A stretch of 64,000 bases of DNA from Clostridia bacterium (GTDB lineage Bacteria > Bacillota > Clostridia > UMGS1810): the NCBI GenBank assembly GCA_017416845.1, contig JAFQBA010000094.1, positions 1 through 64,000 of the forward strand, written 5' to 3'. The translations under genes were made by a program, and so were the position numbers. The notes beneath the pieces are model-generated. The model had not been told where the DNA came from. It worked only from the letters and a program-made list of their open reading frames with translations, and did not search any database. Positions 8,645-18,986 of this stretch are shown one piece after another (position 1 is the first letter of the stretch; every line of letters starts with the position of its first letter).

Positions 8645-11434
8645 ATGAAACTACGAAAAATTCTCTCGTTAATACTTTGCATCTCGCTTTTGACAAGCGT
8701 ATTATCCGTGGGAACTTATGCACAAAGCGATACGGTAAATGACCACAGCGAAGCCGTCGAAGTGCTTGAAAGGCTTTCGATGTTGCCCGGGGATTTTGAT
8801 GCAGAAAAAAACATCGGTTTTGCCGGGTTTGTATCTATGGCAATGAAACTTACCGGAATGTCTTACAATGCGGCAGAAGGAGAAAAGTCACCGTTTAAAG
8901 ATGTCGACACCTATGATGAGCACTACGGTGCAATAAAACTTGCGTGGCAAATGGGCATACTTTCGGGATATGGTGACGGAACGGTTGGTTATGATGAAAA
9001 AGTAACCCTTGACCGCGGAGCAAAGATTCTTTTATCAATGCTTGGATATGATGTTAAAGCTCAGGCAAAAGGCGGTTATCCTGCAGGCTACATCATCGTG
9101 GCAGGGGAGCTTGATATGCTCACCAATCTTGGTGATGCCTCATCATACCTTACCTGTGGTCAGGCAGCTCAGCTCATATATAACTGTCTTGAAACAGATA
9201 TTCTTCAGCAGGAAAGCTATCCTGACGGGAATTATATAACAGTCGATGGCGAAAATCCGCTCACAAAATGGCTAAAATTCTCAAAAACAGAAGGCACAGT
9301 CACTGCAAACTCTTTCACTTCTCTTTCGGTCGGAGGGGAACTTGAAGAAGGCTTTGTAGCAATTGACGGTGAAAGCTATGTTGAAAACGGAACAGAAATT
9401 TCCTCATTTATAGGATGCAGGGTTGAAGCATGGTACAGAGAAGACGGTGCCAAAAAGATTCTGATGCATGCCAAACCCATTGACGATACCAAAACCTATG
9501 TGGTTTCTTCGTCAGACATTGCACCGGAGACAAACGGAAATCTTTTTTACTATTATGAAGACGAAACAAATGATGTTAAAAAGCTTAAAATATCAGATGA
9601 TGCCATCTGGCTTTATAACTTCAAAACCTGCACTTCCGATTTTGGTATTGCTCACTTAAAACCCGAAAACGGCACAGTGATTCTCACTTGCACAGAGGGC
9701 GGAAACACAGCGGATGTTGTGAGCATAAAAGAAAGCGTTACATATGTTGTTAAAGAGGCAAATGTCCATAATCTCGTTATCACCGATACGTATGATATGG
9801 ATGACTTGAGACTTGGCGATGACGATGTACGCTATGTTATAACAAAAGAAAATGCTCCCATTACTTTTGAAGAAATTATGCCAAACAATGTTTTGACAGT
9901 AACCAAAACAAGTGATGCATCCTACATTGAAATAAATGTGTCGGCAAAAAAGATTAAGGGTGCCATTGAAGAAATGGGAGATGACTCCATCACTGTTAAC
10001 GGCAGAAGATTCGGCATTCTTTCTCAGAACAAAGGAGAAATTAAAAAGCTAAAACCCGGTGAAAGCGTTACTCTTCTTTTTGATACAAATCTTGAAGCAT
10101 CGGGCTTTGTAAGAGGAACAATGGGCGAAACAGTTTACGGTTATCTTATAACTGCAATGTCAAAGGTTACCGGGCTTTCCGAAAAAACAGCATTTAAAAT
10201 TTTCACCACAGACAGCGGTGTTCAGACCTTTGAAGTGTCAGACAAAATTTCTTTAAACGGACAAAGACGCAACTCACAAGGTGCAGAATACACCGGAGAA
10301 AAGCTCATAGAAGAATTTAAAGACGGCGACACCTTTGTTCATCAGCTCATAAAGTATGAGATTGACGATGACGGCAAGATTTCAAAAATTCTCACAGCCA
10401 AAGAAAACCGCCATCAATATGAAGGTACAGGACAGTATGATGAAGATTTTTCTCATGACTATTCCTATCGCAAAGGTGACACACGTGCTAACTATGTATT
10501 TTTCAAAACCGGAGGACTTCTTGGCAATGAATACAGTCTGAATGGTTCTTTGGGAATCACGGTTCCCTCCGAGGATGTGTGGGCAGGCGGCAATATGACC
10601 GAGATTGAAAAATCCTTTGGGGTTTTCGATCCCATGATTACATGGCCGGCAGACAAAAGAGTTACCATGGTTGACCTCTATGATGTTTCCGAAATAAAAC
10701 GTCCTGCAATTGTTCTTGAATACGGTGTTGGCGGTTCGCCTATGTGCGGACCTGAGTTTATGCTTGTTGAAGAAGTTACTCAAGGGCTTGACGAAGACGG
10801 AATGAGTGCAACTTTTGTAAAAGGTATGTATGACGGAGAATATCAGAAGCTTCAGCTTAAAACAGATTCCGATAACTTTATTGCCGATCCTTCGCTTCTG
10901 AAACTCCAAAGCGGTGATGTAATAAGAGTTGCAAAAGATGCTATGGGAAGAGTGATAAACCTCATCAAGGTGTTCACACTCTACCGTGAAAAAGCTGCCG
11001 GAAAATATGCACTCTACGGAGACTGCTTCGATGCCCTCTCGGGTGGTGAAAATTCCGCAGATGTTACCTCCTACAAGCAAAACGATTTTTGTAACTTCGA
11101 TGCATCTGCAATGTATGCGGTTCATGCAACAGCCACCTACAATGATACCGATGCCGTGTGGGGTACACACATTTCGGTTAATCTTGGCAGACGTGACGAA
11201 AACAGCAGAGATCTTCCGCTCAAGCTCATGAGAATCGATGATAAAAAAGGTCGGATTTATCTCTATGATGAAAAGACCGAAACGGTTCGTCTTGCAACCG
11301 AAGATGAACTCTACAAAGACGAAAAGAAAACTGTTATCATAAGATCCCGCTATGCAGTAGCAATGGACACAATCATCATCAACTGGGAAGATGCAAAGAC
11401 CGGAGTATATTGGGATGGCGGATTCGATAAATAA
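8645..11434 (+). CDS. Secreted SLH-like domain protein, beta-rich, paralogue A
   Basis: A protein of about 929 aa with a signal peptide (hydrophobic SLILCISLLTSVLS) and a divergent SLH-like region (about 40-190; FKDVDTYDEHYGAIKLAWQMGILSGYGDGT), then a long segment of repeated short beta-domains without recognised catalytic motifs. It is the more distant relative of the proteins at 25173-27746 and 60513-63035, sharing SGDVIRV-type turns and general length. It starts at the ATG at 8645 after AAAGGGGA; an earlier in-frame ATG at 8627 lies inside that ribosome site. It is the first gene of a run of secreted proteins. Role unknown; cell-wall scaffold or glycan binding is an inference. Confidence 0.75.
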   Translation: MKLRKILSLILCISLLTSVLSVGTYAQSDTVNDHSEAVEVLERLSMLPGDFDAEKNIGFAGFVSMAMKLTGMSYNAAEGEKSPFKDVDTYDEHYGAIKLAWQMGILSGYGDGTVGYDEKVTLDRGAKILLSMLGYDVKAQAKGGYPAGYIIVAGELDMLTNLGDASSYLTCGQAAQLIYNCLETDILQQESYPDGNYITVDGENPLTKWLKFSKTEGTVTANSFTSLSVGGELEEGFVAIDGESYVENGTEISSFIGCRVEAWYREDGAKKILMHAKPIDDTKTYVVSSSDIAPETNGNLFYYYEDETNDVKKLKISDDAIWLYNFKTCTSDFGIAHLKPENGTVILTCTEGGNTADVVSIKESVTYVVKEANVHNLVITDTYDMDDLRLGDDDVRYVITKENAPITFEEIMPNNVLTVTKTSDASYIEINVSAKKIKGAIEEMGDDSITVNGRRFGILSQNKGEIKKLKPGESVTLLFDTNLEASGFVRGTMGETVYGYLITAMSKVTGLSEKTAFKIFTTDSGVQTFEVSDKISLNGQRRNSQGAEYTGEKLIEEFKDGDTFVHQLIKYEIDDDGKISKILTAKENRHQYEGTGQYDEDFSHDYSYRKGDTRANYVFFKTGGLLGNEYSLNGSLGITVPSEDVWAGGNMTEIEKSFGVFDPMITWPADKRVTMVDLYDVSEIKRPAIVLEYGVGGSPMCGPEFMLVEEVTQGLDEDGMSATFVKGMYDGEYQKLQLKTDSDNFIADPSLLKLQSGDVIRVAKDAMGRVINLIKVFTLYREKAAGKYALYGDCFDALSGGENSADVTSYKQNDFCNFDASAMYAVHATATYNDTDAVWGTHISVNLGRRDENSRDLPLKLMRIDDKKGRIYLYDEKTETVRLATEDELYKDEKKTVIIRSRYAVAMDTIIINWEDAKTGVYWDGGFDK

Positions 11435-11452
11435 TATAAGGAGAGATGTATA

Positions 11453-12523
11453 ATGTTTAAAAAAGTATTATGTTTGGTTATGGCAATGCTTGTTGCACTT
11501 CCTATTGCAGCTTTTGCCGGTGGCGATGTAACATCAGACGGAATGAAATTCTACAAAGAATATCCTCAGACCGACGCAGAAACTCTCTACAGAGAGCTTT
11601 CAACCTTTGAAAGCGGAAATATGTGCGCCGGTGCAAACGTTACAAACACTGCAGATGAAGCAAAAACCGTAAAAGTTCTTTTTGCAACCTATACTGACTC
11701 TGCAAAATCAGAGCTTGAATCAGTAACAGTAAAATCGGTTACTCTTGGTGCAGGCGAACAAAAAGAAGTAAAATCCGACGCACTTAAAATAGACGACGGT
11801 GAAACCGTGAGAGCATTTCTCTGGGCAGATTCTGTAACTCCTGTTATTTCAAGCTCAGCTCCTGCTCCGAAAACTGAAAGAGTTTTTGCAGATTTTGAAG
11901 ATGCAACTCACGTGGTAGGTTATGAACCTGCCGCAAACAATTCAAAGCCAACACGTCTTGCTCCAAAAAATGTTGTTGTTGCAACCGACCCCGAAGAAAA
12001 CGGCACAAGAGGCAAGGTTTTGGAATATAACGTATCAAAAGGTTCTTCCGTTCAGTTTAACGGATTCCTCAATGCAAATGTTGGCATTTCAAGCCTCCCT
12101 GCAAACTACACTTCCTCAATGGAATTTGACATTTTCTTCCCGACTGCTCCCGAATCAACTTTTTACATCGATCTCAATCCCAATGACGGTGGCGGTGTAA
12201 TGAAGGCAAGATTAGCCGTAACTGTTTCGGGTAGTAACGCAAGAGTTGTTTCCTACTACGGTTCAAGCAACAAATATGACAAGGATTATTATGCTCCTGC
12301 CGATGAATTCTGGGGCAAATGGCACCATGTGAAGATTGAATATTCTTCAGCGCAAAATGCGGCTCTTGCAGAAACTGCAATCTATTTTGACGGCAATGAA
12401 ATTCAAAGAGCAATCGGAGTTTTCGGCCAAGCGGCTCCCTCCGGCAACAGATTTTCTATCGGTGCATTGGCAAGCACTGTTGACTACACATTTTATGTTG
12501 ATAATGTAAAGCTTTGTGCTTAA
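11453..12523 (+). CDS. Secreted LamG-like protein with a beta-sandwich repeat domain
   Basis: A 356-aa secreted protein with signal peptide (to about residue 22). It has an N-terminal beta-sandwich of about 110 aa ending in VRAFLWADSVTP (a module seen in at least five other proteins here) and a C-terminal concanavalin A/LamG-like lectin domain (about 145-356; YTSSMEFDIFFP, GKWHHVKIEYS, FYVDNVKLC). No catalytic motif was seen. It is 18 bp downstream of the SLH protein and 18 bp upstream of the next start, so part of one operon. Likely a glycan-binding accessory protein; this is inference from the fold. Confidence 0.75.
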   Translation: MFKKVLCLVMAMLVALPIAAFAGGDVTSDGMKFYKEYPQTDAETLYRELSTFESGNMCAGANVTNTADEAKTVKVLFATYTDSAKSELESVTVKSVTLGAGEQKEVKSDALKIDDGETVRAFLWADSVTPVISSSAPAPKTERVFADFEDATHVVGYEPAANNSKPTRLAPKNVVVATDPEENGTRGKVLEYNVSKGSSVQFNGFLNANVGISSLPANYTSSMEFDIFFPTAPESTFYIDLNPNDGGGVMKARLAVTVSGSNARVVSYYGSSNKYDKDYYAPADEFWGKWHHVKIEYSSAQNAALAETAIYFDGNEIQRAIGVFGQAAPSGNRFSIGALASTVDYTFYVDNVKLCA

Positions 12524-12541
12524 CTACAAACGGTGATTAAT

Positions 12542-14782
12542 ATGAAAACTAAAATTTTAACGCTCCTCGTTGCAATGCTTCTTGTTTTTCAGATTGTTCC
12601 TGCAGCATCTGCCGAAAGTGCAGATACCTCTCTTGCGGTATATGTCTATGGCAACAAGCTTGAATTTGACCAAAATCCGGTTATCGAAAACGGCAGAACC
12701 CTTGTTCCCATGCGAGGTATTTTTGAAGCTCTGGGCATGGCTGTACAATGGGATGAAAATACAAGAAAAGTCACTGCAACAAATGATGAAACCACAATTG
12801 AACTTGTTGTTGGTGAAAACTTGGCAAAGGTAAACGGCGAAGAGGTTGTTCTTGATGTTCCTGCAAAAATAATGTCCGACAGAACAATGGTTCCTTTAAG
12901 ATTTGTTGGTGAATCAACAGGAAATCATGTGTGGTGGAACGACACTATGAACAAGGTGAGACCTCGCATAGTAATTTCACCTGCACATTCCGATGAACTG
13001 ACAGAGGCACTCGAAAATTTTGATAAAACGCTCTACAGCGAATCTCTTTTAAACTGGCTTGCAAATCTCTATGATCCCGAGATTGGCGGATTCTATTTTA
13101 AAACCAGTGCAAAAGAAACCGAAGGTTTTTTGCCCGATAAAGAAAGCACTGCAAAACAGCTTGGCACAGCTGCAAAAATGCTTGGTTGTACAACTCAGGA
13201 TATCATCAATGAGATGACTCCCGAAATGAGAGAAAAAATGCTTAAGTTTGCTCAAACCTATCAGAGCGACGAAGACGGCTATTGGTATGAAGAGCCTTGG
13301 GGACCCTATATTTCCGAAAGCAAAAAGTTATATCAGACATCTTCGGCAACCCAGCTCATAACTTTCCTTGGCGGCAAACCCCTTTATCCAACTGCACAGG
13401 AACGCCTTGCACAGTCTAAGGCAGGCACGGAAACAATGAGCACAAGCGCATCGGGTGACAACAGATATGCTTCAAAAGCTGATTTTAAGGCTTGGTTTGA
13501 TTCCCTTACATGGGACACTTCTCTCTACGGAGCAGGCTCTCTCATGCTTTCCAATATGGGTGACATAATCTCCGCAGGTTATTATGATTATGCAGTTGAG
13601 CTTATTTCATCAAAAATAGATCCTGAAACAGGTATGCTCGGCAAACCCGACAAAGAAACCGGAAAATTCACAAACCACGAAGTAAGTCAGGATGCCATGA
13701 GCGGAACATACAAGATTTTAGGATATTGGGGTCAGAGCTACTATCCCAGCATGAAAGGTCTTGACCTTGACTATCCCTATACAGAAGCTCTCATCGACAG
13801 TGTTATCGAAATTGTTATGAGTGATGATGTTGAATATACCAATGCGTGTCATGTCAGCAATGCAATTTCTTTAATCAGTCTCTATACTTCGCAGACTACA
13901 GATTCCGCAGCATACAACAAGCTTCGCAAAAAGCTTCCCGAACTAATTAACATGACAACTATGAAGGCACAGCGTCATATGACTTCCGACGGTTCCTATA
14001 CCTATTCACCGGGAATTGGTGCAGGCGGAAATCAGGGCAGTGTACATGCATATTGTCTTGCCGACGGCGAAACATCGGGTGCATCCATGATGCTGGCACT
14101 TCGTGAAAATGTGTATAATGCGGTTGGAATGGAAATGCCTCCGCTCTTTGACGGAAAATACACTGCAAAAGATTTTGTGGAAATGTTAAAAAAGGTTGAA
14201 CCTACACAAAAGATAAACTTCGCAACGGATATATCATATAATTTCAACGATTTTGAGCTTGGTGCTCTCCCTCAGGGCGAAGGTTTCAGAAGCACAGGTG
14301 ATATCAGTGTTGTTGAAGATCCCGAATACATTGGCGAATACTCGATTAAAATTTCAAGCCCGGGCGGAGAAAGACCTGTACTTTTGATTGATGCAGGAAC
14401 AAGAAGCGGAAAGGGCTTTGTATGTGAGTTTGACCTGAGGGTTACAAGTCCAAAAGTTTATCTTCAGTTTGAATTCGGAAGCTATTTCAATTCCACAGCG
14501 CTCCATGTGAGTGATACCGCAGGGAAATATAGAATTGTAAATCAAACATATCCGAGCCTTGCCGAGTACAAGAGAATCAAAATCGAATATAATGTTGCAG
14601 ACGGAGTGGGAGAGAACAAGTTCTATGTGGACGGTCAGCTTATCAACACCACAACCCACAACACAAACGGTTATCCCAATATGCCTGCATTGGAAAACAT
14701 TCCTGCTCTTCAGATAAGACCCGGAACGGATGATGCATTTACAGCATATATAGATAACTTCGAGTTCCATGAAATAAAATAA
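12542..14782 (+). CDS. Secreted protein of unrecognised helical family with copper-amine-oxidase-N-like and LamG-like domains
   Basis: About 746 aa. Order: signal peptide (to about 25), a copper amine oxidase N-terminal-like domain (about 30-145; VPMRGIFEALGMAVQWD, MVPLRFVGESTG), a helical central region (about 150-555), and a LamG-like C-terminal domain (about 570-746; YIDNFEFHE at the end). The central region has aromatic- and Gly-rich blocks such as NLYDPEIGGFYF, DGYWYEEPWG, DTSLYGAGSLMLSN and SYSPGIGAGGNQG-like turns, as in alpha-toroid glycan enzymes, but I do not recognise a family. The gene at 14905 encodes the same central region behind a different front domain. Start at the ATG at 12542, preceded by CGGTGA. 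Confidence 0.7.
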   Translation: MKTKILTLLVAMLLVFQIVPAASAESADTSLAVYVYGNKLEFDQNPVIENGRTLVPMRGIFEALGMAVQWDENTRKVTATNDETTIELVVGENLAKVNGEEVVLDVPAKIMSDRTMVPLRFVGESTGNHVWWNDTMNKVRPRIVISPAHSDELTEALENFDKTLYSESLLNWLANLYDPEIGGFYFKTSAKETEGFLPDKESTAKQLGTAAKMLGCTTQDIINEMTPEMREKMLKFAQTYQSDEDGYWYEEPWGPYISESKKLYQTSSATQLITFLGGKPLYPTAQERLAQSKAGTETMSTSASGDNRYASKADFKAWFDSLTWDTSLYGAGSLMLSNMGDIISAGYYDYAVELISSKIDPETGMLGKPDKETGKFTNHEVSQDAMSGTYKILGYWGQSYYPSMKGLDLDYPYTEALIDSVIEIVMSDDVEYTNACHVSNAISLISLYTSQTTDSAAYNKLRKKLPELINMTTMKAQRHMTSDGSYTYSPGIGAGGNQGSVHAYCLADGETSGASMMLALRENVYNAVGMEMPPLFDGKYTAKDFVEMLKKVEPTQKINFATDISYNFNDFELGALPQGEGFRSTGDISVVEDPEYIGEYSIKISSPGGERPVLLIDAGTRSGKGFVCEFDLRVTSPKVYLQFEFGSYFNSTALHVSDTAGKYRIVNQTYPSLAEYKRIKIEYNVADGVGENKFYVDGQLINTTTHNTNGYPNMPALENIPALQIRPGTDDAFTAYIDNFEFHEIK

Positions 14783-14802
14783 CGAAAAGCTTAAATAAAA
14801 AT

Positions 14803-14846
14803 AAATCCCGGCAAAATATTCCTCTCTTATTTAGCCGGGATTTTTG
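14803..14846 (+). terminator. Terminator closing the 8645-14782 operon
   Basis: AAATCCCGGC pairs with GCCGGGATTT, followed by T residues. The last T residues begin the next -35 box. Confidence 0.8.
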
Positions 14847-14872
14847 ACAAATGCCATATATCGTATTATAAT
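14844..14872 (+). promoter_or_regulatory. Consensus promoter of the 14905 gene
   Basis: TTGACA at 14844-14849 and TATAAT at 14867-14872, spacer 17 bp. The -35 box starts within the T-run of the preceding terminator. Confidence 0.85.
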
Positions 14873-14904
14873 AAAGAGTGACACAATAAAGAAGGTGAGT
14901 TAAT

Positions 14905-17118
14905 ATGTGCAAAAGACTTGTTGCATTTTGGCTTTTGTTCTTAATGATGTTTTACGGTTTAAATGTCAATGTACATGCTGCAGAGCGGGTTGAGGATGTT
15001 TTGATTGTAGATTCACTAAAGTTCTGCAAAGAGTTCAAGCCCTCCAAAACAGAGGTAGTTTATAACGAAATTTCAATTATGGATAACGGCAACATATGTG
15101 CGGGTGCAACTTTGTCAAATAACGGCACCAACACCGAAAATGTGACAATAGCCATTGTTGCCTATGAAGATAACAGCAAAATGAATATCAAAGATATTTC
15201 GCTTAAAAACTATGAAATATCACCGGGAGAAACGTTGGAAATCAAAAGCGGTTCTCTGATGCTTGACGGAGACGAATTTGTTTGTGCTTATTTGTGGAAG
15301 GACTTCCTTGTACCAATAACAAAATGCGTAGCATTACCCGAAAATCCTGTGCGACTTGCCACTCTTACCGCCCTTGAAAACTTTGATGACACACTCTATA
15401 GCGAAGAACTGCTTCTTTGGCTTGCCAATCTCTATGATCCCGAAAGCGGAGGATTCTATTTTAAAACTAATGCCAAATACACCGAGGGTTTTTTGCCCGA
15501 TAAGGAAAGCACGGCAAAACAAATCGGAACAGCCGCCAAAATGCTTGGATGTTCGTCAAAGGACATTGTCAATGCCTTCACTCCCGAAATGAAGCAAAAG
15601 CTTCTTGATTTTGCAAGGGAATATCAAAGTGACGAAGACGGCTACTGGTATGAAGCTCCTTGGGGAGAATATATTTCCGAGAGCAAAAAACTGTATCAGA
15701 CATCTGCGGCTACTCAGCTTATTTCCATGGTTGGAGGAAAACCCCTCTATCTCACCCCCTCACAGCGTCTTGAGCAAACAGAAAGTGTAGCAAATCTCAC
15801 ATCGACTGATAACCGCTACAATTCCAAAGAAGACTTTAAAGAGTGGTTTGATTCTCTCAGCTGGGATACTTCTCTCTATGGTGCAGGTTCGCTGATGCTC
15901 TCCAACATGGGCAACATCATTGCCGCAGGTTATTTTGACTATGCCCTTGAGCTTATCACAGAGCGTATTGATCCCGAAACAGGTCTCCTTGGCAAACTTA
16001 ACCCCGAAACAGGCACCTTTGACAATCACGAAATATCTCAGGATGCAATGAGCGGAACATACAAGGTGATAAGCTATTGGGGTCAGGCATACAGCTTCAG
16101 ACCCAAATATCCCGACTATCCGGGAATTGATAATCTTATCTACAGTGTCACATCAATCGTACTCAGCGACAATCAGGAATACACCAATGCGTGTCACGTG
16201 AGCAATGCAATTTCAATTCTTGCTCATCCATGCACACAATTTGCATCCGATGAAGCACAGAACTATCTCAAAGAAAAAATGCCCGATATCATCAATACCA
16301 CTGTCACAAAAGCAATGAGACATAAAACCGCCGACGGTTCTTACACCTATTCTCCGGGAATTGGAGCAGGTGGCAATCAGGGCAGTGTTCATGCCTATTG
16401 TATTGCAGACGGTGAAACCTCCGGCTCATCAATGATGCTTGCTCTTCGTCAGAATATGTATAACATGGTTGGTGTGGAAATGCCGCCGCTTTTTGGCGGT
16501 AAATACAGCGCATCCGATTTTGCAGATATGCTAAAGGCTGTCGAACCCACAGAGAAGATTTGTTTTGCAACGGATGCTTCATATTCTTTTGATGATATAG
16601 CTGTTGGTAGCATACCGCAAAATAACGGCTTTCGAAGCTCGGGGGACATTTCGATTGTGTCTGAATCATCAACAGATAATGCAATTTGTATGTCGAGCCC
16701 CGGCGGTGACAGACCTGTAATCCTTTTTGATGTTGGCACAACAAACGGTAAAGGCTTTGTTTGTGAGTTTGATATTAAAGTCACAAGTCCCATGGTTTGT
16801 TTGCAATTTGAATTTGGAAGTTACTTCAATGCAAGCACCTTGCTCATAAATGATTACAACGGTTCATACAGAATAGCCGGCAAATCATTTTCATCTCTTG
16901 CAGATTATAAAAGAATGAAAATTGATTACACTGTTTCAAACGGAGTGGGAGAGAACAAATACTATATTGACGGTCAGCTTGTTTATTCCTCAACCCACAA
17001 CACCAACGGTTACCCTGATATGCCGGCAGTGGAAAATATTCCTGCACTTCAAGTAAGAGCGGGAAATGACAGCCCATTCGTAGCATATATAGATAACTTT
17101 GAATTTCATCAGAAATAA
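14905..17118 (+). CDS. Secreted protein of unrecognised helical family, tandem paralogue with a different N-terminal domain
   Basis: A 737-aa secreted protein. Its central helical region (about 145-545) and LamG-like C-terminus are clear paralogues of the 12542 protein: shared NLYDPESGGFYFKT, DTSLYGAGSLMLSNMGN, ISQDAMSGTYKV and GIGAGGNQGSVHAYC. The front is not the amine-oxidase-N-like domain but the beta-sandwich module also found in the 11453 protein (FVCAYLWKDFLVP). It has its own consensus promoter and terminator, so it is regulated separately from its twin. Function unknown; an alpha-toroid glycan-active enzyme is the best guess. Confidence 0.72.
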   Translation: MCKRLVAFWLLFLMMFYGLNVNVHAAERVEDVLIVDSLKFCKEFKPSKTEVVYNEISIMDNGNICAGATLSNNGTNTENVTIAIVAYEDNSKMNIKDISLKNYEISPGETLEIKSGSLMLDGDEFVCAYLWKDFLVPITKCVALPENPVRLATLTALENFDDTLYSEELLLWLANLYDPESGGFYFKTNAKYTEGFLPDKESTAKQIGTAAKMLGCSSKDIVNAFTPEMKQKLLDFAREYQSDEDGYWYEAPWGEYISESKKLYQTSAATQLISMVGGKPLYLTPSQRLEQTESVANLTSTDNRYNSKEDFKEWFDSLSWDTSLYGAGSLMLSNMGNIIAAGYFDYALELITERIDPETGLLGKLNPETGTFDNHEISQDAMSGTYKVISYWGQAYSFRPKYPDYPGIDNLIYSVTSIVLSDNQEYTNACHVSNAISILAHPCTQFASDEAQNYLKEKMPDIINTTVTKAMRHKTADGSYTYSPGIGAGGNQGSVHAYCIADGETSGSSMMLALRQNMYNMVGVEMPPLFGGKYSASDFADMLKAVEPTEKICFATDASYSFDDIAVGSIPQNNGFRSSGDISIVSESSTDNAICMSSPGGDRPVILFDVGTTNGKGFVCEFDIKVTSPMVCLQFEFGSYFNASTLLINDYNGSYRIAGKSFSSLADYKRMKIDYTVSNGVGENKYYIDGQLVYSSTHNTNGYPDMPAVENIPALQVRAGNDSPFVAYIDNFEFHQK

Positions 17119-17133
17119 CTATTTGCAGAACAC

Positions 17134-17174
17134 AAAAAACTCCCATCCGACGTGTGAACGGATGGGAGTTTTTG
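17134..17174. terminator. Bidirectional intrinsic terminator between convergent genes
   Basis: The hairpin ACTCCCATCCG/CGGATGGGAGT with the same loop as at 7498-7538, flanked by A- and T-runs. It ends both the 14905 gene and fucI. Confidence 0.85.
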
Positions 17175-17183
17175 TTATATATC

Positions 17184-18986
17184 TTATCTAATGTTTCTGT
17201 ACATAGGTCCGTATGCAGAGCATGCTCTGTAGTCCTGACCTTCTTTATCCATACCAAAAGCATTCCATGAAGACGGTCTGAAGATTTTTTCTTCGGGAAC
17301 GTTGTGCATGCAAACGGGGATTCTGAGGATTGAGCAAAGTGTGATAACATCAGCACCAATGTGACCATAGCTGATTGCACCGTGGTTTGCACCCCAGTTG
17401 TTCATAACATCATAAGCGGATTTGAAAGCACCTTCGCCTGTGATTCTGGGAGCGAACCATGTGCAGGGCCATGTGTAGTCGGTTCTCTTCCAGAGCACAT
17501 CGGAAACCTCATCGGGGAGATTGATTGTCCAGCCTTCTGCAATCTGCATTACGGGTCCGAGACCTTTAACCATGTTAAGTCTCATCATTGTAACGGGCAT
17601 TTCGGCTCTTGTGAGGAATCTTGAAGAATATCCGCCGCCTCTGAAATAGCCAAGGTCTGCAGCATTCCATGTGGTAGCCTCGAGACATGCCTTCTGATCT
17701 TTTTCGGTCATTTCCCAGAAAGGTTTGATGATTCCGTTGCCGTTTTCGTCTTTAACTTCACCGCATGCATCAATACAAGCCGCACCGGAGTTGATGAGGT
17801 GAATAAAGCCGTCAGCTTCTTTTGCTTTGCCTTCAATGTCATAGCCTGTAGCTTTTTTAACTGCATCGCCGCTCCAGTATGTACGAACATCGGCAAAAAT
17901 CTGAGCTGTGTTTGTGAGGAGCTTACCAAAGAGCATACAAACACCGTTTAATGTGTCATTTTCTGTTGCAAGAATGTAGGGTTCTCTTGCGCCTTCCCAG
18001 TCGAAGGAAGAGTTGAGCATTGATTCGGGGAAGTCACAGTTGGGATAAAAATCTGTCCACTGTCTCTGACCCTGGAACCCGCCGGCAATGGCGTTGTGAC
18101 CAACCATTTCTTCTTCGCAGCCTTCGGGAAGATTTTTGTTACCATTGTAAAGGTCTTTGATGATGCACATCATTTTAACAACAAATTCCCACTCTTCCGC
18201 TTTCTTTTCGGGAGATTTCTGCATATTTTCAGGGTTCTTGTCAAAGCCTTCGGGGCAGTTAGCCTTTGTCCATGCAAGAGCTTTTTCAAATTCGGCTTTG
18301 TCATAGATACCCTCTGTCATTCTTCTGATGATTTCTACCTCATCAACCGATTCAACTCTCATGCCGAGATAGTCTTCAAAAAGCTCGGTGTTGATGATTG
18401 AACCGCCGATACCCATGCAGATTGAACCAATCTGGAGATAAGATTTTCCTCTCATTGTTGCAACGGCAACAGCTGCTTTTGCAAAACGGAGAATTTTTTC
18501 CTGAACATCTGCAGGAATAGATTTATCATCGGCATCCTGAACATCGTGACCGTAGATGCCAAATGCAGGAAGACCTTTTTGAGTGTGTGATGCAAGAACA
18601 GATGCAAGATAAACCGCACCGGGTCTTTCGGTTCCGTTGAAGCCCCAAACACCTTTAATTGTCATGGGATCCATATCCATTGTTTCGGAGCCGTAGCACC
18701 AACATGGTGTAACGGTAAGGGTAATATCGACACCGTTTTTCTTGAATTTGTCTGCACATGCAGCAGCTTCGGCAACTCTGCCGATGGTGGTGTCTGCAAT
18801 AATAACCTTCACGGGTTCACCGTTTGAATAGCAAAGGTTTTCTTCAATAAGTTTTTTGGCAGCCATAGCCATACCCATGGTCTGATCTTCAAGGGATTCT
18901 CTAACCTTGAGAGGACCTCTTCTGCCGTCAATGGTGGGGCGGATACCGATTACCGGATAATCGCCGATAAGTCTTGATTTAGCCAT
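17184..18986 (-). CDS. fucI: L-fucose isomerase
   Basis: A cytoplasmic isomerase of about 600 aa converting L-fucose to L-fuculose (also D-arabinose to D-ribulose). Very close to the E. coli enzyme over its whole length: [11 protein letters not shown] near the N-terminus, [14 protein letters not shown], the catalytic Glu in ATENDTLNG, Asp in FADVRTYW and the His in [17 protein letters not shown]. Start: the SD AAGGAGG is 2 nt from one ATG (18992) and 8 nt from the next (18986), so the second is preferred. Standing alone on the minus strand, it is convergent with the secreted-protein gene and divergent from an AraC gene that probably controls it. No fuculokinase or aldolase lies in the window. 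Confidence 0.97.
   Translation of the reverse strand: MAKSRLIGDYPVIGIRPTIDGRRGPLKVRESLEDQTMGMAMAAKKLIEENLCYSNGEPVKVIIADTTIGRVAEAAACADKFKKNGVDITLTVTPCWCYGSETMDMDPMTIKGVWGFNGTERPGAVYLASVLASHTQKGLPAFGIYGHDVQDADDKSIPADVQEKILRFAKAAVAVATMRGKSYLQIGSICMGIGGSIINTELFEDYLGMRVESVDEVEIIRRMTEGIYDKAEFEKALAWTKANCPEGFDKNPENMQKSPEKKAEEWEFVVKMMCIIKDLYNGNKNLPEGCEEEMVGHNAIAGGFQGQRQWTDFYPNCDFPESMLNSSFDWEGAREPYILATENDTLNGVCMLFGKLLTNTAQIFADVRTYWSGDAVKKATGYDIEGKAKEADGFIHLINSGAACIDACGEVKDENGNGIIKPFWEMTEKDQKACLEATTWNAADLGYFRGGGYSSRFLTRAEMPVTMMRLNMVKGLGPVMQIAEGWTINLPDEVSDVLWKRTDYTWPCTWFAPRITGEGAFKSAYDVMNNWGANHGAISYGHIGADVITLCSILRIPVCMHNVPEEKIFRPSSWNAFGMDKEGQDYRACSAYGPMYRNIR

Noticed and set aside
10382-11170. 262-aa open frame on the minus strand
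   Set aside because: Antisense to the SLH protein at 8645; Cys- and Phe-rich with no ribosome site; a frame shadow.
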